Assembly (NCBI GenBank): GCA_003164335.1
Contig: PLTF01000045.1
Span: 5,824-50,878 of the forward strand
DNA from: Fibrobacterota bacterium
GTDB taxonomy: Bacteria > Fibrobacterota > Chitinivibrionia > Chitinivibrionales > Chitinispirillaceae
Direction of reading: 5' to 3'
Length of the DNA stretch: 45,055 bases
Under the pieces are notes generated by a model. That model was not told the DNA's origin. It searched no databases and worked only from the letters and a program-made list of their open reading frames with translations. Of this stretch, positions 33,418 to 41,357 are shown piece after piece. Both the position numbers and the translations under genes were made by a program. How positions within the stretch are numbered: position 1 is the first letter of the stretch; every line of letters starts with the position of its first letter.

Positions 33418-34482
33418 ATGGAAAATCCTGCAAAAATTCTTGAAGGCCTGCGTGCATCCTATGAAGCGGATCGGTCGGATCCCCGGGCAGCCTCACGCCT
33501 TGCCGAACACTACGGGGACATCGGCTGGTTCAACGAAGCCGCGGAGACCTACCGGGATGCACTTGCCCGGAGCGGCAACGACTATTTCCTCCTTTTATCC
33601 TACGGCAATGCCTGCTATCGCCGGGCGGCCTGGGCCGAAGCTCTGGAAATATTCCTCAAATTAACCAGGCTCATGCCCGGGCGGATCGAAGGCTGGAACA
33701 ATGCGGGCCTGGCCTTTGTAAAAATGGGAAATCCGGGGGAAGCAGCCGGACTCTTCGGGACCATACTCGCGATCGAACCGGACAATGCCGGGGCACTCCT
33801 CAATCTCGGTAACTGTCATGCGGCCCAGGGTGAGCCGGATGAAGCCGCAAGGCTTTTCAAACGCGCCATTGCCGTTTCCCCGGATTGCGCCGATGCCTGG
33901 TACAACCTGGGAAACACCCACCTTTCCCTGAAAGAGTATCCTGAGGCACGGCACGCCTTCGAGCGGGCGCTCCGCTACCGGCCGGATTTTTCGAGCGCAC
34001 TCAAGAACCTCGGCGTCGTTTTCGAGCTCCTTGACGAGAACTACCGGGCCTTTGATTGCTTTCGAAAGGCGGCCGCACTCGGGAGGACCGATTCCGGCGC
34101 CTATGTCAATCTCGCCCGCGCCTGCTGCAGCCGCGACGAAATCGGCGAAGCGAAGGGGTACTTCCTGAAGGCGGTCAGACTCGAGCCGCGCAGCGTAGAC
34201 GCCTGGCTCGGGCTTTCGATGATTGCCCTCATGAAAGGGGATATGGCCGCCTCACTACGCTGCATGCTCGCCATCATGCCGAACTTAAGCGCCGATAGAG
34301 CTGGCCGGTGCGCCCGGCTTCTGCTCAAGCTTGGCCGTCCCCGCGAAGCGCTGCAGGTCCTGGAAGCAGCCGAAAAACATACCCTGCAAAGCGATGAGTT
34401 CGACGCAATCAGGATCGAGGCGATCAGGCAGCGCGACGAAAGCTGCGATCGGGTCGCTGCCTGCGCCGGGATAGGAGCTTGA
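33418..34482 (+). CDS. Tetratricopeptide repeat protein
   Basis: This 354-aa protein is built almost wholly of about nine TPR units (for example AWYNLGNTHLSLKEYPEARHAFERALRYRPD and the preceding ALLNLGNCHAAQGEPDEAARLFKRAI, with the typical W/L/G/Y/A/A/P spacing). It has no signal peptide, membrane segment or catalytic domain. TPR proteins scaffold protein complexes. ATG 33418 gives a compact N-terminus; ATG 33355, 63 bases upstream, is possible, and neither has a strong ribosome site. It is the first of three plus-strand genes that may work together (coiled-coil protein, transglutaminase-like protein). Confidence 0.88.
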   Translation: MENPAKILEGLRASYEADRSDPRAASRLAEHYGDIGWFNEAAETYRDALARSGNDYFLLLSYGNACYRRAAWAEALEIFLKLTRLMPGRIEGWNNAGLAFVKMGNPGEAAGLFGTILAIEPDNAGALLNLGNCHAAQGEPDEAARLFKRAIAVSPDCADAWYNLGNTHLSLKEYPEARHAFERALRYRPDFSSALKNLGVVFELLDENYRAFDCFRKAAALGRTDSGAYVNLARACCSRDEIGEAKGYFLKAVRLEPRSVDAWLGLSMIALMKGDMAASLRCMLAIMPNLSADRAGRCARLLLKLGRPREALQVLEAAEKHTLQSDEFDAIRIEAIRQRDESCDRVAACAGIGA

Positions 34483-34577
34483 TCGGGTGAATCTCGGGAA
34501 ACTATTTATGAGGGGGCGGGCCGGAGCCGGGCAGGGCCTGCCGGTGAACCCGTCACATCGTCTGCAAAGGACCGTTT

Positions 34578-35720
34578 ATGGCCGGAACGAATAACCCCGG
34601 AATTCCCCCCGGCATGGTTAATGCCGCCATCGATCCGAATCGGTTCTATTCAATTATTCTCGATGCACGCGCGGTCAAGGCATCGGCGACCATGGGCGAT
34701 ATCGCCGAAAAATTGTTGAACGGCGAAAAAGAAAATGCCAAAATCGCGCTTAACCACCTCGGAGAGCTCAAGAATGCGCTCGGGGACGAAAACAACGGTA
34801 CCGTCGACATCATGATCGGCTTCTATCAGGAGAAAATCAACGTGCTGCGGGGCAAGGAGGAACGCCTCAGGCAAATCGGTCGCGATTCGCGCGGACTCAT
34901 CGAGGAAAAAAGAATGCGCGACGAGGAGATCGCCTCCATCAGGCAGCAGATAGGCGATTGCAAACGCGATATCGCCTCGCTCTCGGCGACGCTCGAAAAA
35001 CTTTCTATCAAGGAACAGGAGCTGGCCCTCATCGACCTGCAGCTGGGCAAGGAGCTCCTTGTCAATTCGAGCGAAATTGTCAATGGCCTCTATGAAATCA
35101 TTCTGCCGTCCCTGGAGAGCGATAGCCCGGAGGCCGATGCCGGAGGCGCAACCCCGGCCCCAGCCGCTGCGGAAGCGGCACCGGCTATCCGGGAACCCGC
35201 TCCGGAGCCGGCGCAGGAAAATCCGGAGGTCTCCCCTCTCGGCGACGACGCGGGAGGCGAGCCGGTATCGCGAGTCTTCCTGGCCGAAACGCCTCCCTTC
35301 CCGAGGTCGGTAGTCAAGACCACCGGCGGCCAGGTTATCGGCGAATACTACTATGACGATCTGGTGGATAAGCGAAACCGCCACTACATATTCAACAGCC
35401 TCTTTTTCGCCCGCCTTCTCGACGAAAACCTCAGGCGACTGCGGGAACATTTCACGCAGGCCGCCTGCAATGAGCTGCTGCAGATGATTCAGGACGCCTT
35501 CAAGCGCGTCACCGGCACCGCCACGATTCATTTCGAGATCTCGACGAACGAAATTCTCAATGAAAATTCCCTCCGGCAGCTCTGGGTCGAGGCAAAGGCA
35601 CGACTCTACGACGACATGGAACGGTTTGCCGCACGGTTGCTTGCCAAAATCGAGGGCCTCGGCCGGAACTATCCAACCATGCTGAAGGAACAGATGGAGC
35701 GATGTCTCAAAAATTCCTGA
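34578..35720 (+). CDS. Coiled-coil protein of unknown function
   Basis: This 380-aa cytoplasmic protein is not recognised. Residues about 60-175 are a long heptad-type coiled coil (KINVLRGKEERLRQI, EIASIRQQIGDCKRDIASLSATLEKLSIKEQELALI). Residues about 185-235 are a Pro/Ala/Glu linker. The C-terminal part (about 255-380) is a helical domain with YYYDDLVDKRNRHYIFNSLFFARLLDE and an amphipathic end. ATG 34578 has AAAGGA 8 bases upstream. It overlaps the next gene by 19 bases, so the two are translationally linked. A structural or scaffold role is plausible but not shown. Confidence 0.75.
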   Translation: MAGTNNPGIPPGMVNAAIDPNRFYSIILDARAVKASATMGDIAEKLLNGEKENAKIALNHLGELKNALGDENNGTVDIMIGFYQEKINVLRGKEERLRQIGRDSRGLIEEKRMRDEEIASIRQQIGDCKRDIASLSATLEKLSIKEQELALIDLQLGKELLVNSSEIVNGLYEIILPSLESDSPEADAGGATPAPAAAEAAPAIREPAPEPAQENPEVSPLGDDAGGEPVSRVFLAETPPFPRSVVKTTGGQVIGEYYYDDLVDKRNRHYIFNSLFFARLLDENLRRLREHFTQAACNELLQMIQDAFKRVTGTATIHFEISTNEILNENSLRQLWVEAKARLYDDMERFAARLLAKIEGLGRNYPTMLKEQMERCLKNS

Positions 35721-37141
35721 CAGCCATTTTTGCCTGCACCCTGATCCTCGGATGCCTGCTGCCGGCCCGCCCGGAAGCAGCCGGTACCGGGGGAATTTCT
35801 CTTCAGGAGTGGAAGAGCATCCTCCGCGACGATACGCTCGATCTCTATTTGAAGGGGCGGTGCGTCGGGTTTTACCGTCAATCGTATGCAATAAGTGAAG
35901 CCGCCGGAACGATTGAAGCCGAAACCGACCTTGATGCCGGAGGCGCTTCGGAGAGGGAACGGCTCTTTGCCGCCGATCGCCGGGTATTTGGATTCGATGG
36001 CCGCCTCAGGAGCGCAGAACAGAAACTGAAGGCCGCCGAGGGCACTTCGGTGTGGCGCCTTGCGCGCGATACCGGGGAAACCTGGAGTCTTACCATAACG
36101 TCGGGAGGCATGGCGCGCACGGAACCGGTTCAAGGCGTTGCCGATAACCTGACCCCTACCCTGGAGATGTACCGGGGGATTAAAAACCGGTCGATAAAAA
36201 CAGGGGATTCCTTTTCCGATACGACCTTCGACCTGACTTCCGGAACCCCGATGACGGAGGTCACCCGGTGCATCGAAACGCCTTCGACTGAAAACGGCGC
36301 CTTATGGGTTTTTTCCGACCTGCAGAGCGCCGTCGGTCGGCTCGACACCCTCAAAATCGACACCGCGGGCGCCACGGTTTTCTCCGGTCAATTTCCCTTT
36401 GTTATGCGTAAAAGGAAGGGTGCGGGGGCTCCTCCTTCCCTGGTTTCGCTCCGGGACATCGCCGAGGCGCTCTCGGTTCCGGCCCCGCGGGCCGCGGCCG
36501 CCAACGAGACTATTGCGCTGATGCTCGACTCGGCCCTTGCACCGGACTCCTCGGTGCTGCCCTTCTACCGGCAGCAGGGGACTTCATGGGAACTCGGCGA
36601 CATGCCCTCTCAATGTCCCGCGTCTGCAGACATTCCCGATCATCTCCAATTGCCTGCAGGATTTACCGCACCGACCGTCACCATGCAGTCGGATAATCCA
36701 AAAATCAAAAGCCTTGCAGACTCCCTGGTGCAAGCCGCGCATACCCGGTGCGATTCAATTGACTGCTGCTTCCGCTATGTGTACCGGACCCTGGTGAAAA
36801 AACTGTCGCCGACATTCTCCAACGCGCTCGAAACCCTGGAAGCGGGCTACGGCGATTGCGGGGAGCATGCGGTCCTCCTCGGCGCCCTGCTCCGGGCCGT
36901 GGGAATTCCCGCCCGCGCGGTCCTCGGTCTGGTGTATCTGCCGGGTAAAGGGTACTACTATCACGCCTGGGTTCTTGCCGGGACCTCCGGCACATGGCTC
37001 TTCGTCGATCCTACGCTCGGGGTCTTCCCCGCCTTCCGGGACCGGGTACCGCTCCTTATAGACGACTCGGGGAGCGAATCGGTGAAACTGGCGAAGTTTA
37101 TCGGGAGAATTGAAATAGAATATGTAAAAAAGGCGAAATAG
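35702..37141 (+). CDS. Exported transglutaminase-like cysteine protease-fold protein
   Basis: This 479-aa protein has an N-terminal export signal (KFLTAIFACTLILGCLLPARPEA). The ILGC could be a lipobox or the signal may be cut near AEA. The last third is a transglutaminase-core domain with the Cys-His-Asp set: GYGDCGEHAVLLGALLRAVGIPAR, YYYHAWV and FVDPTLG. The first two thirds are beta-rich and unrecognised. Such enzymes act on proteins or peptides in the periplasm as proteases or amidases, seldom as true crosslinkers. It overlaps the upstream coiled-coil gene by 19 bases. The substrate is unknown. Confidence 0.85.
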   Translation: MSQKFLTAIFACTLILGCLLPARPEAAGTGGISLQEWKSILRDDTLDLYLKGRCVGFYRQSYAISEAAGTIEAETDLDAGGASERERLFAADRRVFGFDGRLRSAEQKLKAAEGTSVWRLARDTGETWSLTITSGGMARTEPVQGVADNLTPTLEMYRGIKNRSIKTGDSFSDTTFDLTSGTPMTEVTRCIETPSTENGALWVFSDLQSAVGRLDTLKIDTAGATVFSGQFPFVMRKRKGAGAPPSLVSLRDIAEALSVPAPRAAAANETIALMLDSALAPDSSVLPFYRQQGTSWELGDMPSQCPASADIPDHLQLPAGFTAPTVTMQSDNPKIKSLADSLVQAAHTRCDSIDCCFRYVYRTLVKKLSPTFSNALETLEAGYGDCGEHAVLLGALLRAVGIPARAVLGLVYLPGKGYYYHAWVLAGTSGTWLFVDPTLGVFPAFRDRVPLLIDDSGSESVKLAKFIGRIEIEYVKKAK

Positions 37142-37167
37142 ATAATAGCATTGAATTTAGTGCCTTT

Positions 37168-37204
37168 GGTGGGGGAGGGGTGGCCGTTTCGGCCGGGGAG
37201 AGGT
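37168..37204. repeat. Diverged GC-rich hairpin repeat
   Basis: GGTGGGGGAGG, then GGCCG-TTT-CGGCC and GGGGAGAGGT, resemble the central block of the repeat at 60-100. It lies in the 248-base gap after the transglutaminase-like gene. The remainder of that gap (37205-37389) is GC-rich with no gene. Confidence 0.5.
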
Positions 37205-37389
37205 CAAAACGCGGCAGGAGTGAGATCGAGAGTCCTCTGCAGGAGGCACTCCGGAACGACCGGCTCCGCCGACCGCCGCGCGGGTGGGTTGCCGGCGGAC
37301 AGGAATTTTCGTACCCTTTATCCGAGCAGTAATTAGATTATAGGAGAAGTTTCCGCCTCGCAGTCCTGTTCCGCGGGTGGAGGAGAGCA

Positions 37390-38298
37390 TTATCCCGCAA
37401 ATCCTCCCCCGCTTTTTTGTGCCCTCTTTTTTCCATAGGCGAATCCCACATAGAGTGCATTGGCACAGTGGTAGGGACTCATATACCGGCTCTTCTTCGC
37501 TTCGCTCCACTCCACCTGCACCCAGTCGTTCTCCTCGGTTGTCCGCTTCAGGCAGACATGGTCGTCGGGCCGGATCGCTCCCGCGTCAAGGTAATTGTCA
37601 AGCACTGCGTTGAACCCGATCGGCACCGTGAACATGAAGGTACCGTTTTCGGCGAGGAGGTTGTTGACGATATGGTCATATACCCGGACGGTTTTGGTTT
37701 CGTCGCGGCTGTGGTCCCGCCCTATGTGTTCGAGGGTCGAAATGCTGAGGATAGTATCGAAGGGCTCTCTCGCACGGTACCCGAGGATGTCGGCACTCAC
37801 GATGTCCGGCGCATTTTCGTATTTGTCGACTACCGTATGGTTGTGCGAAAAGTAATGGCCCGTCACGTTGCCGATTTCAAGCGTGCTGCCCGGATGCTCC
37901 CGGAGAAACCGTTCGGCTATCGGCACCTCCACGATCCGTTCGTTGCGCCAGGTATGATTGTATAGCGCGTAAAAATACCGGTACGCCTCGCCGTTGACGG
38001 TAAAGATGGTTTCGAGTTCGTCGCCCGAGCGCAGGACGGCGCCGGCAACTGCCGCACCGGCGGTCGGATCGCCGGAGAGAGCCTCGAGCGCCGCGACCGC
38101 GGGTCGCCGCGCGCCGAGAAGAAGGTAGAGCTGGGCCGCAAGGAGCCGCGGGTCGGATCCCCCTGCCGCCGCCCCGGCCTGCAGCGAATTGACATACCCG
38201 ACAAGGTCGGTCCGGCATTCCGACAGCACCTCGTCGCGGACGAAGAGCTGCGGGGGCGGCTTCGGTAAGCCGTCGAGGGCAAAGGCGGTTCCGTTCAC
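37390..38298 (-). CDS. SAM-dependent methyltransferase-like protein
   Basis: This 302-aa protein has an N-terminal helical region of about 100 residues and a class I methyltransferase core: TLEIGNVTGHYF (about 139-150, SAM motif I), the acidic strand PDIVSADIL and FDTILSISTLEHIG (180-193, motif IV region), then NGTFMFTVPIG. The C-terminal end is Lys/Gly-rich. It is the last gene of the minus-strand cluster, 27 bases after the flavoprotein-polyferredoxin. It lacks the conserved Cys set of ArsM arsenite methyltransferases, so it is not an obvious source of methylated arsenic. The substrate is unknown. Confidence 0.78.
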   Translation of the reverse strand: MNGTAFALDGLPKPPPQLFVRDEVLSECRTDLVGYVNSLQAGAAAGGSDPRLLAAQLYLLLGARRPAVAALEALSGDPTAGAAVAGAVLRSGDELETIFTVNGEAYRYFYALYNHTWRNERIVEVPIAERFLREHPGSTLEIGNVTGHYFSHNHTVVDKYENAPDIVSADILGYRAREPFDTILSISTLEHIGRDHSRDETKTVRVYDHIVNNLLAENGTFMFTVPIGFNAVLDNYLDAGAIRPDDHVCLKRTTEENDWVQVEWSEAKKSRYMSPYHCANALYVGFAYGKKRAQKSGGGFAG

Positions 38299-38325
38299 AA
38301 TGGTCTCCCCAGATGAGGTTCCCCC

Positions 38326-40749
38326 CTATTCTACAATTATCCTGTCGTCCTTTAAAGCCCCGGCCTCTTCGGACAGGAGCATGTCGATATCCTTTTGCGG
38401 AAGTCCGCTCCTCCAGCCCGGCGTCAGGGGAACCGCACCCCGAAGGTAGCTCGTGTTGCCGGGATCGATCGACCCGGCTTGGCCAAAGCTAAGCACCTGC
38501 AGGGGACAGCTGACGATGCAGGCGCTGCAGCGCACGCATTGGACGTCGTTCATGGGCACTCCCCTGCTTGCAAAATTCATGACATCGATCCCCATGTGGC
38601 AGACCCTGGTGCAGACGCCGCAGGAGATGCACCGCTTCTTGTTCGCCATGATGCGGTATCGGGAGAAGCGGGCATAGATATGCATGAGCGCTGCAAGCGG
38701 ACATAAATACCGGCACCATATCCTGCCGGAGAGGGAGAAATACACGCCGAGGCCGATGACCCCCGCGAAAATCGTATCCACGAGGAGCGCATAGCCGTCG
38801 AGCGCCGTTCGGGAAAGAGTGCTCCCGGTCCGCCCGGCAACCAGGCAGGCGATGGTGACCAGCACCGCATACCACAAAACGGCCTGGCCGATATTCTCCG
38901 CCTTCTTGGCGACCCTGCCGTGCGGCGCCCCGCTGCGGTACTCGTCCCCGAGCGTTTCCGCCAGCGCGCCGCAGGGACATACCCATCCGCAATAGGCTCC
39001 CTTGCCCCACTTGTAAACAATCGCCGGGATGATCACGAAGGTCTGCACGACCCCGAGCACCAGCCAGAAAAGCGCAGGCGTCCCGGTCGCCAGATTGTAA
39101 ATAAAGAGCGGCCAGGCCAGCACGAAGCCGTAGGCCCGCCAGTAAGAGTGATCCGGGAAGACGTTGGCCGCTATCCAGGATCCGAGCAGCCCGTGGCTGT
39201 CCGCAAAGGGAAGGACAAAGAGGGGAAGCAGGAAGAGCGGGCCAACCTGGAAGACGATGAGTGCCGTAGTCTGCCGCTTTATATACCCGGTAGGCCTTAC
39301 CCTCATCCGCCGAAGGCCGAACACGACGACCGTCAGCGAGTAAAAAACCGTATACCACTCTCCCATATCCGAAAAGAGAACGGTTTTTCCGAGAAGCTTG
39401 AATTCAACGTAGAGGTAACTGAAGAAAAGGGCCATTGCCGCATAGTAGGCGTATTTGAAGGCATTCCATGCCGGGGTTGAGTAGCGACCGGGGTTGAGCG
39501 CCGCATGCGCTGCCAGCCCGGCGCCGCAGATCGCCATACCGAGGAACCCCACCCAGCCGATAAGACAATCGACCATCTGCATCCACGGGAGATGCACCAT
39601 GGCTGCCGGCAGGCTGAAAAAATCCCCGACGCCGCCAACCTTGACATAAAGCGCTTTTTTCCCGAAATAGAGCATGACCGCGAACAGCAGGAGCGCGGCG
39701 GCGCCGACCCGGTCGATGATGTGCCGTTGCCCCTGGAGCCGAATGTTGCTGCGCCTGAAAAACTCCTGCGGCGGTTCGGAACCGATCAGGGCGTAAACCG
39801 CGTGGGCCGGTGCTGCCTCGTCGCCGCCGGGAGTTGCAAGGACCGCCTCCCCCTCCCGGATCTCCCTGACCGTTGACATAAGCACCGGTTTTATCGTACC
39901 CTTCTCCACTTCCTGCCCGAAGGCGGCGAGGGTATACTCCTTCGGACGCGTGAGCGCGGCTTTGCGATAGGAGAGGGTAACGCGGTTCCCGCTCCTTGCA
40001 ATGGCGACCGCGGCTTCGACCGCGCTGTCGCCGCCGCCAATCACCAGGATGTCCTTGTCGCGGTACGCGCCCGGATCGATGAGCCGGGTAAAAACCCGCG
40101 ACCGGTTTTCGCCCGGCACCCCGAGCGGGCGGGCATTGCCGGATTTTCCGATGGCAACCGCGACCGCAAGCGCACGGTACGTTGCCCGATCGGAATCCAC
40201 GGTAAACGCCCCCCCTTCCCGCAGGACCTTAAGGACCGTCTCCCCCTCGCGGACCGACAGCCGCTTTCCCGCGAGAGAGTCGTGCAACTGGTCAAGAAGC
40301 GTCTCCCGGGTGCCGTCGGTGAAGACCAGGCCGGATTGTGCCGGAGGACCTGCGGGGGTAACATGGATGGGTTTCCCGATGGGAAAATTGGCGATGGTCG
40401 TGAACAGGCGGGAGGATTCGAGGAGCAGGTACCGGTACCCGAGGCCCTGTGCGCGGAGCGCAGCCGACACCCCGGAGGGTCCTCCGCCGACGATGAGGAG
40501 ATCGAGGCATTCGGGGTCGTCGTTTTCGCGCCGTTTACGGTTGAACCGGTCATCGACGGCAAGGCGACCGATGAGTTCATGGCCCGAATCCGCGGCAAGC
40601 TTGATAAGGGGGATTCCGGTCAGGTCGCCGATGCAGTAAAGCCCCGGCACCGAGGTTTCGAAGCGGTTCGTGAGCTCGGGGTAGCGGTCGACGCTCCCGG
40701 CCGGAGCGTCCTGCTGGAGCCAGTCGAAATACAGGGCAGGTATTTTCAC
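38326..40749 (-). CDS. Flavoprotein-polyferredoxin membrane fusion
   Basis: This 807-aa protein has, in order: about 1-75 with VPGLYCIGDLTGIPLIKLAA, the FAD-binding C-terminal motif of thioredoxin-reductase-like enzymes placed at the N-terminus; a Rossmann domain with GGGPSG (88-93); a second with GGGDSA (238-243); about six to eight membrane segments (350-690); and NapH/NosR/CcoG-like iron-sulfur sites: CGWVCPCG, CRYLCPLAAL, CISCGVCTRVCHMG and CVRCSACIVSCPLQ. It probably moves electrons between NAD(P)H/FAD and a membrane partner. The flavin domain appears circularly permuted. Start and DUF2064 stop overlap (ATGA). The methyltransferase follows after 27 bases. The electron acceptor is unknown. 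Confidence 0.85.
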   Translation of the reverse strand: MKIPALYFDWLQQDAPAGSVDRYPELTNRFETSVPGLYCIGDLTGIPLIKLAADSGHELIGRLAVDDRFNRKRRENDDPECLDLLIVGGGPSGVSAALRAQGLGYRYLLLESSRLFTTIANFPIGKPIHVTPAGPPAQSGLVFTDGTRETLLDQLHDSLAGKRLSVREGETVLKVLREGGAFTVDSDRATYRALAVAVAIGKSGNARPLGVPGENRSRVFTRLIDPGAYRDKDILVIGGGDSAVEAAVAIARSGNRVTLSYRKAALTRPKEYTLAAFGQEVEKGTIKPVLMSTVREIREGEAVLATPGGDEAAPAHAVYALIGSEPPQEFFRRSNIRLQGQRHIIDRVGAAALLLFAVMLYFGKKALYVKVGGVGDFFSLPAAMVHLPWMQMVDCLIGWVGFLGMAICGAGLAAHAALNPGRYSTPAWNAFKYAYYAAMALFFSYLYVEFKLLGKTVLFSDMGEWYTVFYSLTVVVFGLRRMRVRPTGYIKRQTTALIVFQVGPLFLLPLFVLPFADSHGLLGSWIAANVFPDHSYWRAYGFVLAWPLFIYNLATGTPALFWLVLGVVQTFVIIPAIVYKWGKGAYCGWVCPCGALAETLGDEYRSGAPHGRVAKKAENIGQAVLWYAVLVTIACLVAGRTGSTLSRTALDGYALLVDTIFAGVIGLGVYFSLSGRIWCRYLCPLAALMHIYARFSRYRIMANKKRCISCGVCTRVCHMGIDVMNFASRGVPMNDVQCVRCSACIVSCPLQVLSFGQAGSIDPGNTSYLRGAVPLTPGWRSGLPQKDIDMLLSEEAGALKDDRIIVE

Positions 40750-41357
40750 GGAACGCTCTCTTTCCAGCAGCTATAGTCTTCTGCGGTATCGATATCGGAC
40801 AGCTCTCTTAGCAGCCGGCAGCAAAGACCGAGACGCTGCCCCTGTTCGAGGGTTTCCCGCAGCAGGGAGGAGGTACCCCAGCCGTTGACATCGAAAAGCC
40901 CGGCGGCGGCGACCGATCCCGCGATCAGGTAGTATCCGCCGTCACGGGCCGGACCGATGGCGGCGTCGCAGCCGCGCCCGAGCAGGTCAAACGCCGCAGC
41001 GATCTCCGTTGCGGTTCGCGTGGGGCAATCGCAGCCGATGATGCAGACGGCGGTATGGCCGAGTCCGAGGCAGCGCAGGAACGCCCCCTTCTGCCTCTCT
41101 CCCAGGGTGTTTCCCTGCTGGGGAAAAAACGAAAGCGCTCCCGGAAAAAAATCCCTCAGTTCACCGGCGAGGGTATCACCGGTAAAGGCGACATGGTGCG
41201 GCAGGGAGGCGACCGCCGACGCCGTCTGCTGCAGCAGCTCGCGGTAGGCCCTGAGCGCGAAGTCCTCTCCCCGAACCGCCGCAAGCCGGGTCTTGACGGT
41301 ACCCCGCAGCGGAACCTTTGCAAAGGCAACCGCTGCGCACCCGGAAAGGCCGGTCAC
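40746..41357 (-). CDS. DUF2064 / TIGR04282-type transferase, rSAM-selenodomain associated
   Basis: This 203-aa protein resembles the nucleotide-sugar-transferase-like family. It opens AAVAFAKVPLRGTVKTRLAAVRG (family form FAKxPxxGxVKTRL), then QQGNTLGERQ, IIGCDCPTRTATEI and the substrate strand IGPARDGGYYLIA, ending LSDIDTAEDY. The family is often found with GT2 and radical SAM/ArsS genes. GTG 41357 is chosen because it overlaps the upstream gene's TGA (GTGA) and has GGGGAG 7 bases upstream; a longer frame into the upstream gene is not supported. It overlaps the flavoprotein start by 4 bases. Confidence 0.85.
   Translation of the reverse strand: MTGLSGCAAVAFAKVPLRGTVKTRLAAVRGEDFALRAYRELLQQTASAVASLPHHVAFTGDTLAGELRDFFPGALSFFPQQGNTLGERQKGAFLRCLGLGHTAVCIIGCDCPTRTATEIAAAFDLLGRGCDAAIGPARDGGYYLIAGSVAAAGLFDVNGWGTSSLLRETLEQGQRLGLCCRLLRELSDIDTAEDYSCWKESVP

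Noticed and set aside
37390-38298. ArsM arsenite methyltransferase for the ArsS locus
   Set aside because: The conserved Cys residues of ArsM are absent.
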